DNA of 64,000 nucleotides from Leptospira abararensis (lineage in GTDB: Bacteria > Spirochaetota > Leptospiria > Leptospirales > Leptospiraceae): positions 1-64,000 of the forward strand of contig NZ_JAFFPR010000019.1 of NCBI RefSeq assembly GCF_016918735.1, in the 5' to 3' direction. Below the pieces are notes generated by a model. That model ran no database searches. It worked only from the letters and a program-made list of their open reading frames with translations, and was not told the origin of the DNA. Shown piece after piece: positions 9,713 to 18,867 of this stretch; position 1 is the first letter of the stretch, and every line of letters starts with the position of its first letter. Made by a program: the position numbers and the translations under genes.

Positions 9713-9794
9713 CTAGAATGAGACGAAAAGCTTAGTTCATACCAACCATTGTTTTGTCCGGAAGACCGGCAAACATTGGTACTCTTACGTAGCT

Positions 9795-10079
9795 CTAATC
9801 AATTAGATGTAGGATTGTATCGAGTTTGTTTAGGCGAAAGACAGTGCGGATGAGTTTGTTTACCCCACGGATCTGCAGCTGTAAATTTTGTGATTCGAGT
9901 GCGGAATGAAACTTCATCAACTCGCCGATTGTAGCACTATCCAAAGACATGGAAATCTCAGTAAAGTCCAAGACAACATCTTCCTTTGTATGATGGATGG
10001 TAGACATAATTCTTTCCCGGAATCCGCTGAGTCCATCAAAAGAGAGATCATTGTTCTTGATTTCGATTACAATTGCCAA
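9795..10079 (-). CDS. STAS-domain protein (anti-sigma factor antagonist-like)
   Basis: 94 residues, the length of a single STAS domain, from a TTG start without a clear ribosome binding site. The key motif is ISMSLDSATIGELMKFHSAL; Ser48 after Asp47 aligns with the regulatory phospho-Ser of SpoIIAA/RsbV (DSSGL). It is expected to bind an anti-sigma kinase or a similar partner in the cytoplasm under control of a SpoIIE phosphatase. No kinase partner is adjacent; SpoIIE proteins are encoded at 52332 and 63030. Confidence 0.75.
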   Translation of the reverse strand: MAIVIEIKNNDLSFDGLSGFRERIMSTIHHTKEDVVLDFTEISMSLDSATIGELMKFHSALESQNLQLQIRGVNKLIRTVFRLNKLDTILHLID

Positions 10080-10193
10080 GGTTTAAATCTATTTTTATTC
10101 TATCGGATATTTTGAAAGAATTTTTCCATTTTAATTTTTTGTTTCTGAATTGTTTTTGATTTTCTTTTGTGATGAGATTGGTTTTGGTACTAT

Positions 10194-10499
10194 ATGTCCG
10201 TAAGTGATCGACAGTTGAGATTAATTAAAGAAGCAGCAGAGTTACTCGTTATGGAGCACCGCCTAACTGCAGATGAAGCGGTTGTTGTCATTTCGACGGC
10301 GATCAAAAAAGAATTATCTCTCAGAAATACAAACTTCGAAAAATTGGAAAAAGGATCCAAAATTGATCGTACAAGTTTTACCCGAAGTGTCGTAAAATCG
10401 GTTCAAGACAGTTTAGAATCCAACCCGTATTGGCGATCCCATAACTTAGAAAAATCTATCGATAATTTTTATAAAGTTTTGCACAAACATTGGGATTAA
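10194..10499 (+). CDS. Small hypothetical protein, helical
   Basis: 101 residues from ATG 10194. The sequence is mostly helical and charged (SDRQLRLIKEAAELLVMEHR; SFTRSVVKSVQDSLESNPYW) with no signal peptide or membrane span. I do not recognise the family. It stands alone between two minus-strand genes. The clean start-to-stop frame and ordinary codon use support a real gene. Confidence 0.65.
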   Translation: MSVSDRQLRLIKEAAELLVMEHRLTADEAVVVISTAIKKELSLRNTNFEKLEKGSKIDRTSFTRSVVKSVQDSLESNPYWRSHNLEKSIDNFYKVLHKHWD

Positions 10500-10552
10500 A
10501 TGTTCATCCAACGTTTTTTTCAGCCTCTCCATCAGTTAAAGAAATAAACTCA

Positions 10553-11473
10553 CTAAAGGTTTGTATTTTCTTTTACAATTGCATCAGTTTCGCAATAATA
10601 AGAATTTGGAAACTGTTTTGCTCGAGGAAAGATCATTTCAAAGTTTTGTGATTCCTTTGGTAAAAAATCTTCCTTTTCTAGAGTCATTGTATTATAATCG
10701 ATCGTTTTTTCTTGTTTGTTGATTAAAAGACATGTGATTCTTGTGAAATTGACAGTAGATTTACTTTTGTTTTGAATTTTCCCAAAGAGCACAATTTCTT
10801 TGTATTGGTTTCGTTTGAAATCAATCTGTTTTAAGGAAAGTTCAGGTCGATTTGTCTCGCTTAGAATCGTAGTTGCTGTTACATGGATATCGAACTTAGA
10901 ATAACTTGGTACTTTTTCGATTAGAACTTGGAAACTAACAGATTCACTATCTGCCACCACATTTTTTTCAGCATATCCAAAATTAGTTCCAATATTTATT
11001 CCTTCATCATTTAGTAAATCAACAGTGAATTTGGGCATAAGAAGTTGATGGCCACTTTGGTTCGTGAATGTTCCTACAATATACTCATTACCAATTCCAT
11101 CTGGTATGGCTGTGGTAAATTGGAATTCTCCTTCGGGAGTGATTTCCGTCGATTCTCCATTGAGATCCATGGGAATAGATACAGTTTCCTCTTCTTGTGG
11201 GAGATTTAACCCTGATTTTAGTTTTTGATAATAGGTGAATGCAGAAGACCCTAACACAAGCCATGCGACCATGCTTCCAGTAATGAGGTTTTTCCAATTT
11301 CCAAAAGATTTAGTTTGCGAATTTTGTTTGGATGTCCCATACACTTTTGTCGGAGGAAAGTCTACCATTCCCCCCGTAGGCAATTTATCAAAACAATCTC
11401 CACAACGATAGATGGTTGCCGATTCTTGGTATAAATTGGTGCTACCACAACTTGGACATTGTTTGGGGTTCAT
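10553..11473 (-). CDS. Zinc-ribbon membrane protein with FxLYD-like repeats
   Basis: 306 residues. An N-terminal zinc ribbon is formed by CPSCGS (Cys7/Cys10) and CGDC (Cys25/Cys28). A single membrane span (~LITGSMVAWLVLGSSAFTYY) follows, then an extracytoplasmic region of two beta-sandwich-like repeats (EYIVGTFTNQSGHQLLMPKF; KEIVLFGKIQNKSKSTVNF) resembling FxLYD domains. The zinc ribbon should be cytoplasmic and the rest periplasmic. Function is unknown. Confidence 0.78.
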   Translation of the reverse strand: MNPKQCPSCGSTNLYQESATIYRCGDCFDKLPTGGMVDFPPTKVYGTSKQNSQTKSFGNWKNLITGSMVAWLVLGSSAFTYYQKLKSGLNLPQEEETVSIPMDLNGESTEITPEGEFQFTTAIPDGIGNEYIVGTFTNQSGHQLLMPKFTVDLLNDEGINIGTNFGYAEKNVVADSESVSFQVLIEKVPSYSKFDIHVTATTILSETNRPELSLKQIDFKRNQYKEIVLFGKIQNKSKSTVNFTRITCLLINKQEKTIDYNTMTLEKEDFLPKESQNFEMIFPRAKQFPNSYYCETDAIVKENTNL

Positions 11474-11542
11474 ATGACAAATTCAAACATGAGCCACTGA
11501 AAATCCAAGGAGAAAACAAATTGGGAAATATCTTTCTTTTGC

Positions 11543-12949
11543 CTATTTTCGAAGGTATTGAGTTTGGATAATCGGTAGAAGTGCATTTGGTAAGAGGGCT
11601 GTCTCTTTTTTGTAAAAACCACATTTGTTTGTACAATCAGAAAAAATAAGATGATCAGGCAGCTTAAAGGGAGAAGGGGGGAGTTCTAAAAAGGTAAACG
11701 ATTTTATATTTTCGTTTTGCAGTAACCTTGCTAAAACTTGGGGATCGTAATCCTTTCTTAAGAGAAGTATATCTTTGCTTTCTTCGAGTAAAGGTAAAAC
11801 AACAAAAGAAAAATCAGAATTATTAAACAAAAGAACAGTGTCATCTAACTTACGTAATTCGTCTAAGGTATTCAATTGGAATTTGGATATTTTTTTTAGC
11901 TCTTTAATTTGACTATTTAGATTCCAAATAGTATAAAGAGAGATTAAGGTTAAGAGAAATGTCCACTGGTAGGAAAGAAAGGGAATCGGCTCGTTGTCCT
12001 TTCTTAAAATCAGAATATAGAGGGGAATGAATCCATATAAATAGCGAGGTGTATTATGCCCACCTGTATTTGGGGCCAAGAACAATGTAACAACGGTTAA
12101 CGAAAATAAAAGGATTATTGGATAAGAAATTTGTTTGAAAAAAAAAGATCGCAAAAAGAATAAACAGGATAAAAGAAAAATGGGAGCCTGCTCGATCCAA
12201 GTTTTTGTTAGGTAAAGGATGATTTCTGGGCGGAGTTGAAAATCGGAATGTTTCGCCATTCTTAGAGGCAAAACTAAGCCGGTGGTATATAAATTTCCAA
12301 ATGTAATGATCAGTAATCCGATTAAAATGGAAATACCATAACGAAGTTTGCTTTTGTGATTAGAAAAACAAAAGGGGATAAAAACCAAAACCAAACCCAT
12401 CTCAGGTCGAATCCAAACCGTTAGTGCCGAAATAATCCCGGCTATCATTGGTCGATTTTTATGGTACAAAAACAAAATTAAAATTTCAAAGAAAAAAATT
12501 AAAACTGTTTCATGAATTAGAAAAATATAAATCGGGAGACTTGATCCAAATAACAATAGTAATGTGGATATTGCATCTTTTTTGATTTGATGGAAAATGT
12601 AAATAGCACTAGCAAAAAGAATAAATTGGGTGATAGTGATGCCAACAATTCCGAAAAGTTTAAGTAAGGGAGAAAATATAAATGGATAGAAGTTGGGGAA
12701 TGTCGAATGAGCTTTTCCCTTGGTAAGTTGGAAAAAAAGATCTGGCAGAGGGAAAAAGGAAAAACTGGGATCCTGTGTTTGGTGGAGGTAAGGTAAATCG
12801 AATATAGTTTGGCCGGCTAATTTCATTTGCCATTCTAAAAGCGCAAAATCGCTAAATGGAAGGATTCCTCTGGCGGAAAAATAAAAAGATACGAATGCCA
12901 AAAATGCTAAACTACAGAAGAAACCAATTGCTTTTTTGGATTGTATCAT
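11543..12949 (-). CDS. Multispan membrane protein, GT-C glycosyltransferase-like
   Basis: 468 residues with about ten hydrophobic spans in the first 340 residues and a soluble C-terminal part of ~120 residues. The layout and short inter-span motifs (DFALLEWQMKLAG; IWIRPEMGLVLVFIPF) resemble lipid-linked-sugar glycosyltransferases of the GT-C/ArnT fold and leptospiral envelope proteins, but I see no decisive catalytic motif. The 5' end lies opposite the start region of the next gene, so the two promoters are close or overlapping. The function assignment is tentative. Confidence 0.65.
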   Translation of the reverse strand: MIQSKKAIGFFCSLAFLAFVSFYFSARGILPFSDFALLEWQMKLAGQTIFDLPYLHQTQDPSFSFFPLPDLFFQLTKGKAHSTFPNFYPFIFSPLLKLFGIVGITITQFILFASAIYIFHQIKKDAISTLLLLFGSSLPIYIFLIHETVLIFFFEILILFLYHKNRPMIAGIISALTVWIRPEMGLVLVFIPFCFSNHKSKLRYGISILIGLLIITFGNLYTTGLVLPLRMAKHSDFQLRPEIILYLTKTWIEQAPIFLLSCLFFLRSFFFKQISYPIILLFSLTVVTLFLAPNTGGHNTPRYLYGFIPLYILILRKDNEPIPFLSYQWTFLLTLISLYTIWNLNSQIKELKKISKFQLNTLDELRKLDDTVLLFNNSDFSFVVLPLLEESKDILLLRKDYDPQVLARLLQNENIKSFTFLELPPSPFKLPDHLIFSDCTNKCGFYKKETALLPNALLPIIQTQYLRK

Positions 12950-12969
12950 ATGAAATCAAAAACAGGTAC

Positions 12970-14100
12970 ATGGTTTCGAAATTCCTACGTTCGGCAATGA
13001 AAAAAGTTCCCTTCCCCTCTCTCTTCCGCCTAAAGAAACTGCCTACCGGACTTTTTGTATTTTGTTTGTTTGTCCTTTCCATCATTTCTTTTCTTTTTTT
13101 TGATTTTATTAGTTTGTGTTTTGATTCTAAATATGGTCATTACCACTTTCCCAAAAATAGAGAGATTCCTTTTTTTCGATTGGGCGAGCGGGAGATGGGG
13201 AAAATTGGGGAATGGGGTATCCGTGAGGGAAGTTTCAAACCTGAGGCCAGCTGTAAATACCTGTTGTTAGGTGATTCGCAAACCTTCGGTTCAGGAATTT
13301 TTTGGAAGGATACCTTTTCCGAAATACTCAACCGAGAGACTGACTGCCATTGGACTAATGCCGGTATCCCTGGGTTCACGCTAGAAAATGAATTCTCCTT
13401 GTATCAAACCATAAAATCCGATATTTCTTTTGATCGAGTTTATCTGTTCATCTATGGAAATGATATTTATGAAACAGGCGATACTCCTGACTATTTACAT
13501 TATGTGAAAAAACAAACTTGGTATATCCAGTTTCTAACGTTTTTTTTTCCTGAACAAAGTCGCATTTATTTGAAAGCAAGATATTTCCAAACCATTCAGA
13601 AACGAATGGAGTCGGAACTAGAAAGAGTATCCAAGTTAGAAATTAAAAAACAGAAAAGTTCGAATAGGGTGAAAGAAGAGTTTATTACCTTAAGAGGTTT
13701 ATATAATTTGAGCCCTGATTATTTAAGTGGATCTTTGGATACTAAAACCTATGCTAAAACCAATTTTAATCGATGGAACAGAGTATTAGAACAGTTGTAT
13801 GGCAAAGTTCTGGTAGATAAAAAAGAATTGGTGATGGTTTATATTCCTTTAGAAGTGGAATATGATCCAATCAGATTTAAAATTTACAAAGAGATTGGTT
13901 TTGTGATGAATCCAAAATGGATTGATTCGGATTCTGATTTCATAACCGACTTAAAAGCTATTTCTCGAAAAAAAAATATTCCCTTGATTGATTTGAGGGA
14001 ATATATGCGATACAGGTCCGATCTGTTACAAAAGGAAGACATTCATTTGAATGAAACTGCTACTCGTTTGATTGCAAATATTCTAAAACAGAAACTATAG
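12970..14100 (+). CDS. Membrane-anchored SGNH/GDSL hydrolase-like protein
   Basis: About 376 residues from ATG 12970 (ATG 12997 is an alternative). An earlier in-frame ATG at 12856 would overlap the divergent gene by 94 bp and is less likely. An N-terminal span (GLFVFCLFVLSIISFLFF) anchors an extracytoplasmic domain with SGNH blocks: LLLGDSQTFGSG (nucleophile Ser), NAGIPGF, IYGNDIYE and a C-terminal DIHLN with the Asp-x-x-His pair. These fit an esterase or acetylase acting on envelope polysaccharide or lipid. The neighbouring membrane protein suggests a joint envelope role; this is inference. Confidence 0.78.
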   Translation: MVSKFLRSAMKKVPFPSLFRLKKLPTGLFVFCLFVLSIISFLFFDFISLCFDSKYGHYHFPKNREIPFFRLGEREMGKIGEWGIREGSFKPEASCKYLLLGDSQTFGSGIFWKDTFSEILNRETDCHWTNAGIPGFTLENEFSLYQTIKSDISFDRVYLFIYGNDIYETGDTPDYLHYVKKQTWYIQFLTFFFPEQSRIYLKARYFQTIQKRMESELERVSKLEIKKQKSSNRVKEEFITLRGLYNLSPDYLSGSLDTKTYAKTNFNRWNRVLEQLYGKVLVDKKELVMVYIPLEVEYDPIRFKIYKEIGFVMNPKWIDSDSDFITDLKAISRKKNIPLIDLREYMRYRSDLLQKEDIHLNETATRLIANILKQKL

Positions 14101-14115
14101 ATTGATTGGTCCCAT

Positions 14116-14505
14116 TTAACTTTGCTCTAATTTTTTTAAAATCGGACAATCAGGTCTATGGTCACCATGACAATGTTTGACGAGGTTTTTTAAGGTATCG
14201 GACATATCTTTTAATTGTTTTAGTTTTAAATCCAATTCATTCAAGTGTTTTTCCGCAAGTTGTTTTACTTGTTTGCTACTCCGCGATTTATTTTTCCAAA
14301 GTCCTAACAAACTTTTAATATCTTCGAGTGGGAACCCAAGTTCTCTGGATCTTTTGATAAACCGTAAATAATGAATGTCATCGGAACTATAAGATCTGTA
14401 TCCGTTTTCCGTTCTGCCTGCTTCGGGAATTAAACCAATCCCTTCATAATGGCGAATGAGTTTAGTGCTGACTCCTGATTCTTTAGAAAGTTCTCCAATA
14501 TTCAT
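14116..14505 (-). CDS. CueR-type MerR family copper-responsive regulator
   Basis: 129 residues from ATG 14503-14505, preceded by a strong GGAGGAT; the longer frame upstream has no ribosome site. The N-terminal MerR helix-turn-helix (IGELSKESGVSTKLIRHYE) is followed by a dimerisation helix and a metal loop CHGDHRPDC. That gives Cys112 and Cys120, the same spacing and numbering as the Cu(I) ligands of E. coli CueR. It is divergent from the His-rich protein-copZ-copA genes and should bind the 19-bp-spacer promoter between them, activating them on excess copper or silver. Confidence 0.92.
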   Translation of the reverse strand: MNIGELSKESGVSTKLIRHYEGIGLIPEAGRTENGYRSYSSDDIHYLRFIKRSRELGFPLEDIKSLLGLWKNKSRSSKQVKQLAEKHLNELDLKLKQLKDMSDTLKNLVKHCHGDHRPDCPILKKLEQS

Positions 14506-14558
14506 TTGAATCCTCCAAAAAAAACTTAAAAAAAACGATAAAAAAATCAAATCGGCTA

Positions 14559-14589
14559 TTGACCTTCCAACGATTGGAAGGTTTAGACT
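14559..14589 (+). promoter_or_regulatory. MerR/CueR-type promoter and operator
   Basis: The -35 element TTGACC (14559-14564) and -10 element TAGACT (14584-14589) are separated by 19 bp, the stretched spacing typical of MerR-activated promoters. The spacer contains the dyad ACCTTCC-N7-GGAAGGT (14562-14582). The promoter points at the His-rich protein, copZ and copA genes and lies beside the divergent cueR-like gene. Confidence 0.88.
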
Positions 14590-14615
14590 GGATTTATGTT
14601 AACAAAGGAGTTACT

Positions 14616-15050
14616 ATGAAACCAATCAAAAATTTACTAAAACTTGCAATTTTTGCAATGTTTTTGAGTTCGCAACAGATAGCTGCTCACGGGGAACACA
14701 AACCAGGTCCCCACGGCGGTGTGATCGCCATGCCGGGAGCTTTTCATACGGAAGTACTTCCTTACCAAAACTTAGGATTTAAGGTGTATCTACTCGATAT
14801 TAATTTTGAAAATCCGACTTCCAAAAATTCAAAGTTGCATGGTAAGGTAGTTTCGAAAGGGAAAGAATTTCCTTTGAAATGTTCCGGTCACCCAGATCAT
14901 TTTTATTGTGAAATTTCGAGGGGAAGTTCGGTGGAGGAAGGTGAACTCATTCTTTCCCCAGAATGGAATTTCCAAAAAGGTGCGGATGTAAAATACAAAC
15001 TTCCGTTAACAGAATCGAAAGAACAAAAGAAGGAGCATCATCATGGTTAA
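14616..15050 (+). CDS. Exported His-rich protein of the copper operon
   Basis: 144 residues from ATG 14616 (AAAGGAG upstream). The signal peptide ends near IAAHGEHK. The mature N-terminus HGEHKPGPHGG and the C-terminal HHHG tail are His-rich, and SGHPDHFYC adds His and Cys, so periplasmic metal binding is likely. The HG...GPHGG pattern also occurs at the N-termini of heavy-metal efflux adaptor (CusB/CzcB-like) proteins, but the hairpin and barrel parts are absent. It is the first gene after the CueR-type promoter and overlaps copZ by 8 bp. A role as periplasmic copper scavenger or chaperone is inferred. Confidence 0.8.
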   Translation: MKPIKNLLKLAIFAMFLSSQQIAAHGEHKPGPHGGVIAMPGAFHTEVLPYQNLGFKVYLLDINFENPTSKNSKLHGKVVSKGKEFPLKCSGHPDHFYCEISRGSSVEEGELILSPEWNFQKGADVKYKLPLTESKEQKKEHHHG

Positions 15051-15246
15051 TTATGAAGTAGAAGGAATGACTTGCGGGCATTGCAAAAAAACGGTAGAAA
15101 AAGTTTTCGCTGAAATCGGTAAAGAAGCAACTGCTAACATAGAAGAAAATATTGTAACCGTGAAAGAAACTCTAACGGATGCGGAGCTAAATAGTCTTCG
15201 GTCACGTTTGAGTGAGGATGGATATTCCCTTGGAAACGTCAAATAA
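15043..15246 (+). CDS. copZ: Copper chaperone, HMA domain (CopZ-like)
   Basis: 67 residues, exactly one heavy-metal-associated domain. The Cu(I) site is GMTCGHC at residues 8-14. It should carry Cu(I) in the cytoplasm to CopA or to the regulator. Its start overlaps the stop of the His-rich gene (ATGGTTAA), and its end overlaps copA by about 30 bp, so translation is probably coupled across all three genes. Confidence 0.92.
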   Translation: MVNYEVEGMTCGHCKKTVEKVFAEIGKEATANIEENIVTVKETLTDAELNSLRSRLSEDGYSLGNVK

Positions 15247-17434
15247 TACCACCGAACGAACATTAGATCTTTTTGGTATGACCTGTGCCAATTGTGCCCT
15301 TCGAATCGAGAAGGGCCTTTCTAAAATGGAAGGTGTATCGGATGTTCGAGTTAATTTTGCTCGTGAATCTGTTTTTTTACGAAGTGTTGATTCTGTAGCG
15401 CTAACTTCCCTCTTAGAAAAGGTAGAGTCCCTTGGTTATTCAGCAACTGTCCATGATGTGAATCAACAATCGGAAACGGAAAAAAAACAAAAGGACCAAA
15501 TTCGGAATCTAAAGATCCGTTTTCTCTTGTCTGCATTTTTCTCCTTACCATTGTTTTATGCTATGGTTACTCATTTTAGTTTCCTTAGTTTTATGCCAAT
15601 GCCACATTTCCTAATGGACCGGTTTGTGCAAATGGCAATTGCCTTTCCTGTGCAGTTTCTGATTGGATTTCCCTTTTACCAATCTGCCTATCGTGCATTA
15701 CGAAATGGATCAGCCAATATGGATGTTCTTGTTGTTATCGGAACAAGCGCAGCCTATGGGTACAGTGTGTTCGGAAAGGATCTCTATTTTGAAACCTCCG
15801 CTGTTCTTATTACCTTTATCCTTGGCGGTAAGTGGATCGAACATTATGCCAAAGGGAAAAGTAGCGATGGGATCAATGCTCTCCTTAAACTTCGCCCAGA
15901 AACAGCTACGGTTCAATCCAATGGAGTTTGGACGGAAGTCCCTAATGAATATTTGAAATTAGGAGACCTGGTTTTAGTGAAGGCAGGCGAACGGTTTCCT
16001 ATGGATGGAATTGTATCGGAAGGGGAAAGTTTTGCCGATGAATCCATGTTAACTGGTGAAAGTATGCCTGTGGAAAAGAATGTGGGCGATAAAATTCTCG
16101 GTGGAACAGTGAATGGAAGTGGGTCTTTGGTTGTAAAAGCAATGAAAGTTGGAAATGATACCACTCTTTCGCATATCATTCGTTCTGTGGAAGAATCTCT
16201 CGGCACAAAAGCTCCCATCCAAAGGATTGCTGATCAAATCTCCGCGTATTTTGTCCCCGTTGTCGTAGGTATCAGTATCATTGATTTTTTGGTTTGGTAC
16301 TTCATGCTCACACCGGGGGTGGTCACAACGGCCATCGAAACAAGCATTGCTATTCTCGTGATTGCTTGTCCTTGTGCCCTCGGCCTTGCCACTCCCATAT
16401 CGTTACTTGTGGGGACAGGGCGTGCGGCTAAAAGGGGAGTGCTTTTTCGCAGTGCCGAAGCATTAGAATCTGTTTCTAAAATCAATTGGATTGCTTTTGA
16501 TAAAACAGGAACTCTTACGGAAGGAAAACCAAAAGTAACGGAGAGCACCTATTTGGGATTCGATTCTACAAACTTGGATCTTGTTTTACGAGCGATTGTG
16601 AGGATGGAAGAAACATCCGACCACCCACTGGCCAAGGCCATCGTTGGTTATGGAAAAGAAAATAACCTATACCAAACAGGTTCTGAAATGGTTTCGACAA
16701 AAACTTTTCCGGGAGGTGGCATCCAATCCGAACAAAATGGATTGGTTCTCATTGCCGGTAAACAGACGTTTGTGGAAGAAAATGGATTTTTAATTTCTGA
16801 TGCCATAAGAGAATCAATTAAGCCTTGGACAGAGGATGGATCCAGTTTGGTTTTTGTTGGGATTCGAGGAATAAGGGAAGGGATGGTGGTTTTTCGCATT
16901 GAAGACAGGTTGCGTAAAGAGGCAAAGGCCGCCATTTTAGAATTAAAATCCATTGGAGTGGAACCTGTCCTCCTAACAGGTGATAATCAGACATCGGCCG
17001 AAAAAATTGCTCGTTTAGTTGGGATTTCTGCTGTGTTTTCAGGACTCCTGCCTGAAGAGAAAGCAAAAATCATTACCACTCTGAAAACGAACAAAGTGCA
17101 TTCCGCTATGGTAGGAGATGGAATCAATGATGCACCGGCCCTTGCATCGGCTGATGTGGGGATTGCGATGGGAACAGGTTCTGATGTTGCGATTAACACT
17201 GCTGATGTAGTCCTTGTCAATGGAGACATCCAAAGAATTGTGGATCTCATTCATATTGGTAAAGACACTGTCATCAATATTCGGCAAAACTTTGGTTGGG
17301 CTCTTGGTTACAATTTACTCGGAATTCCGATTGCTGCATCGGGTTTACTTGCTCCTTGGGTGAGTGGAGCTGCTATGGCATTCAGCTCTCTGTCGGTTGT
17401 TTTTAATGCCCTTCGTATGAGTCGTTGGAAATAA
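15218..17434 (+). CDS. copA: Cu(I)-exporting P1B-type ATPase
   Basis: 738 residues from ATG 15218 (GTG 15212 is an alternative). One N-terminal HMA domain holds GMTCANC at 20-26. Membrane spans begin at about residue 95. The P1B copper signature CPC is at 384-386 (IACPCALGLATP), the phosphorylated Asp at 428 (DKTGTLTEGKP), with the N-domain SDHPLAKA, GDGINDAPAL, and a C-terminal MxxSS-like motif (AMAFSSLSVVFNALR). It exports Cu(I), and likely Ag(I), from the cytoplasm. It is the last gene of the copper operon, and overlap with copZ implies tight co-expression. Confidence 0.96.
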   Translation: MDIPLETSNNTTERTLDLFGMTCANCALRIEKGLSKMEGVSDVRVNFARESVFLRSVDSVALTSLLEKVESLGYSATVHDVNQQSETEKKQKDQIRNLKIRFLLSAFFSLPLFYAMVTHFSFLSFMPMPHFLMDRFVQMAIAFPVQFLIGFPFYQSAYRALRNGSANMDVLVVIGTSAAYGYSVFGKDLYFETSAVLITFILGGKWIEHYAKGKSSDGINALLKLRPETATVQSNGVWTEVPNEYLKLGDLVLVKAGERFPMDGIVSEGESFADESMLTGESMPVEKNVGDKILGGTVNGSGSLVVKAMKVGNDTTLSHIIRSVEESLGTKAPIQRIADQISAYFVPVVVGISIIDFLVWYFMLTPGVVTTAIETSIAILVIACPCALGLATPISLLVGTGRAAKRGVLFRSAEALESVSKINWIAFDKTGTLTEGKPKVTESTYLGFDSTNLDLVLRAIVRMEETSDHPLAKAIVGYGKENNLYQTGSEMVSTKTFPGGGIQSEQNGLVLIAGKQTFVEENGFLISDAIRESIKPWTEDGSSLVFVGIRGIREGMVVFRIEDRLRKEAKAAILELKSIGVEPVLLTGDNQTSAEKIARLVGISAVFSGLLPEEKAKIITTLKTNKVHSAMVGDGINDAPALASADVGIAMGTGSDVAINTADVVLVNGDIQRIVDLIHIGKDTVINIRQNFGWALGYNLLGIPIAASGLLAPWVSGAAMAFSSLSVVFNALRMSRWK

Positions 17435-17461
17435 AACGAAAATATAAGAGATGGTAAATTT

Positions 17462-18325
17462 TTGGATATCTCTTTTTTAAAACCTCCCTCCCATTTAGAA
17501 TCTTCGGTAAAAGAATTCTGGATTTGGAAGGGAGTGAATGTCCGCGAACTCCCATGGATTCTGCCATCTTACGAGTGTGAGATGGTGTTTCATTTGGAAA
17601 ACCCGCCTCTAGTAGAAACAGAAGATAGACAACTGATCCGATTACCAAAGTTTCACATTGTCGGGCCACAGACAAGAAGGTGGAGAATTTTATCTGAATC
17701 CGAAATTTCTTTATTTGCGATCAGGTTTTATGTAGGGGGAATGTATTCTTTATTTTCCAATCGAGGGGATGAATTACAAAATCAGTTTCCAGAAATATTC
17801 AATGAACTTATATTAGGTGAAATTTCTGAAATCAAAAACAAATTTATGTTAACAGGAAATTCAAGTTCTAATTTTTTATCTGAAGATGGGATTTCAGAAT
17901 TTCTAACCAACTTTCTAAAACAATATCCCGGAGAACCTGGAGAAATACCCACCTACATTCGGTTTGCGCTTTTGGAGCTCACACGAGCTGCCACTTCCAT
18001 TGAAAGTCTTTGCAAAAAATTGGGAATTTCTAGAAAACAATTGGATCGTAAGTTCAAAGAAATCGTGGGTATGGCTCCTTCTGAATACCGAACAGTGCAC
18101 AGGTTACTGGAAATGGTCCGAAATCCGGAACATTACCGAAAAAATAATCCAGACCTAAGGTTTACCGACTTGGCCCAGGAATTCAATTATTCTGACCAGT
18201 CCCATTTCAATCACGATTTCAAAAGAATTTCTGGAAGTATTCCCAACGAATGGTTCAAAGAATATGAAAAAATGTCCCATTTTTACAAGCATGATTCGTC
18301 AGATGATGATAGGATAAAAACATGA
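17462..18325 (+). CDS. AraC-family transcriptional regulator
   Basis: 287 residues from a TTG start (GAGATGG upstream). The N-terminal ~150 residues are of the type found in DUF6597-like AraC proteins (FWIWKGVNVRELPWILPS...CEMVFHL). The C-terminal ~100 residues form the double helix-turn-helix: SLCKKLGISRKQLDRKFKE and DLAQEFNYSDQSHFNHDFKR. It is 27 bp after copA but has its own likely start, and nothing ties it to copper. Its stop overlaps the ankyrin gene by 4 bp (ATGA), so the two are probably co-translated. Confidence 0.9.
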   Translation: MDISFLKPPSHLESSVKEFWIWKGVNVRELPWILPSYECEMVFHLENPPLVETEDRQLIRLPKFHIVGPQTRRWRILSESEISLFAIRFYVGGMYSLFSNRGDELQNQFPEIFNELILGEISEIKNKFMLTGNSSSNFLSEDGISEFLTNFLKQYPGEPGEIPTYIRFALLELTRAATSIESLCKKLGISRKQLDRKFKEIVGMAPSEYRTVHRLLEMVRNPEHYRKNNPDLRFTDLAQEFNYSDQSHFNHDFKRISGSIPNEWFKEYEKMSHFYKHDSSDDDRIKT

Positions 18326-18792
18326 TACAAAACATAATTGATTTCGTTGGTAAAACAAAGTTTAATCTCAGGTTACGCACATTGTGTTCCGCTATCACGA
18401 GAGAAGACAAAGAATCGTTTGATTTGTTATTATCCGATGCAGATCTAAAAGAAGTTTTGGTATCAGAATCGCCCTTACTTCTTGGGCTTGCGGTCACAGA
18501 AGTTTCCGATATTTATTATTTAAAAAAATTATTATCTCTTGGTTTGGATCCTAATCAACCAGATAACATGGGTTTGTATCCCATACACAAAGCAACAGAG
18601 TCTGGCAATGGGGAAGCAGTTGAAGTATTACTTAACTCTGCCGCCGATCCTAATGTCGCCGACCCAAGTGGGGTTACTGCCCTTCATATTGCCAATAGTT
18701 TTGACGGTCTTGGTGAAATTTCTGATCTTCTCATACGAATGGGTGCCAATATCTACCAAAGGGACAAACTGGGCAAACGTTACCTAATGTAA
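18322..18792 (+). CDS. Ankyrin-repeat protein
   Basis: 156 residues with about three to four ankyrin repeats. The clearest are DNMGLYPIHKATESGNGEAV, SGVTALHIANSFDGLGEISD and LLIRMGANIYQRDKLG. No signal peptide is present, so it is probably a cytoplasmic protein-protein adaptor. The 4-bp overlap with the AraC regulator suggests that it may modulate that protein; this is inferred from context only. Confidence 0.85.
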   Translation: MIQNIIDFVGKTKFNLRLRTLCSAITREDKESFDLLLSDADLKEVLVSESPLLLGLAVTEVSDIYYLKKLLSLGLDPNQPDNMGLYPIHKATESGNGEAVEVLLNSAADPNVADPSGVTALHIANSFDGLGEISDLLIRMGANIYQRDKLGKRYLM

Positions 18793-18867
18793 CTCCCATA
18801 TCTGATTTCTTAGGAGGGTGGCCATAATCTGTTTGTCTGAATGGCCCAGTTCCCAATCTTTGTGATT

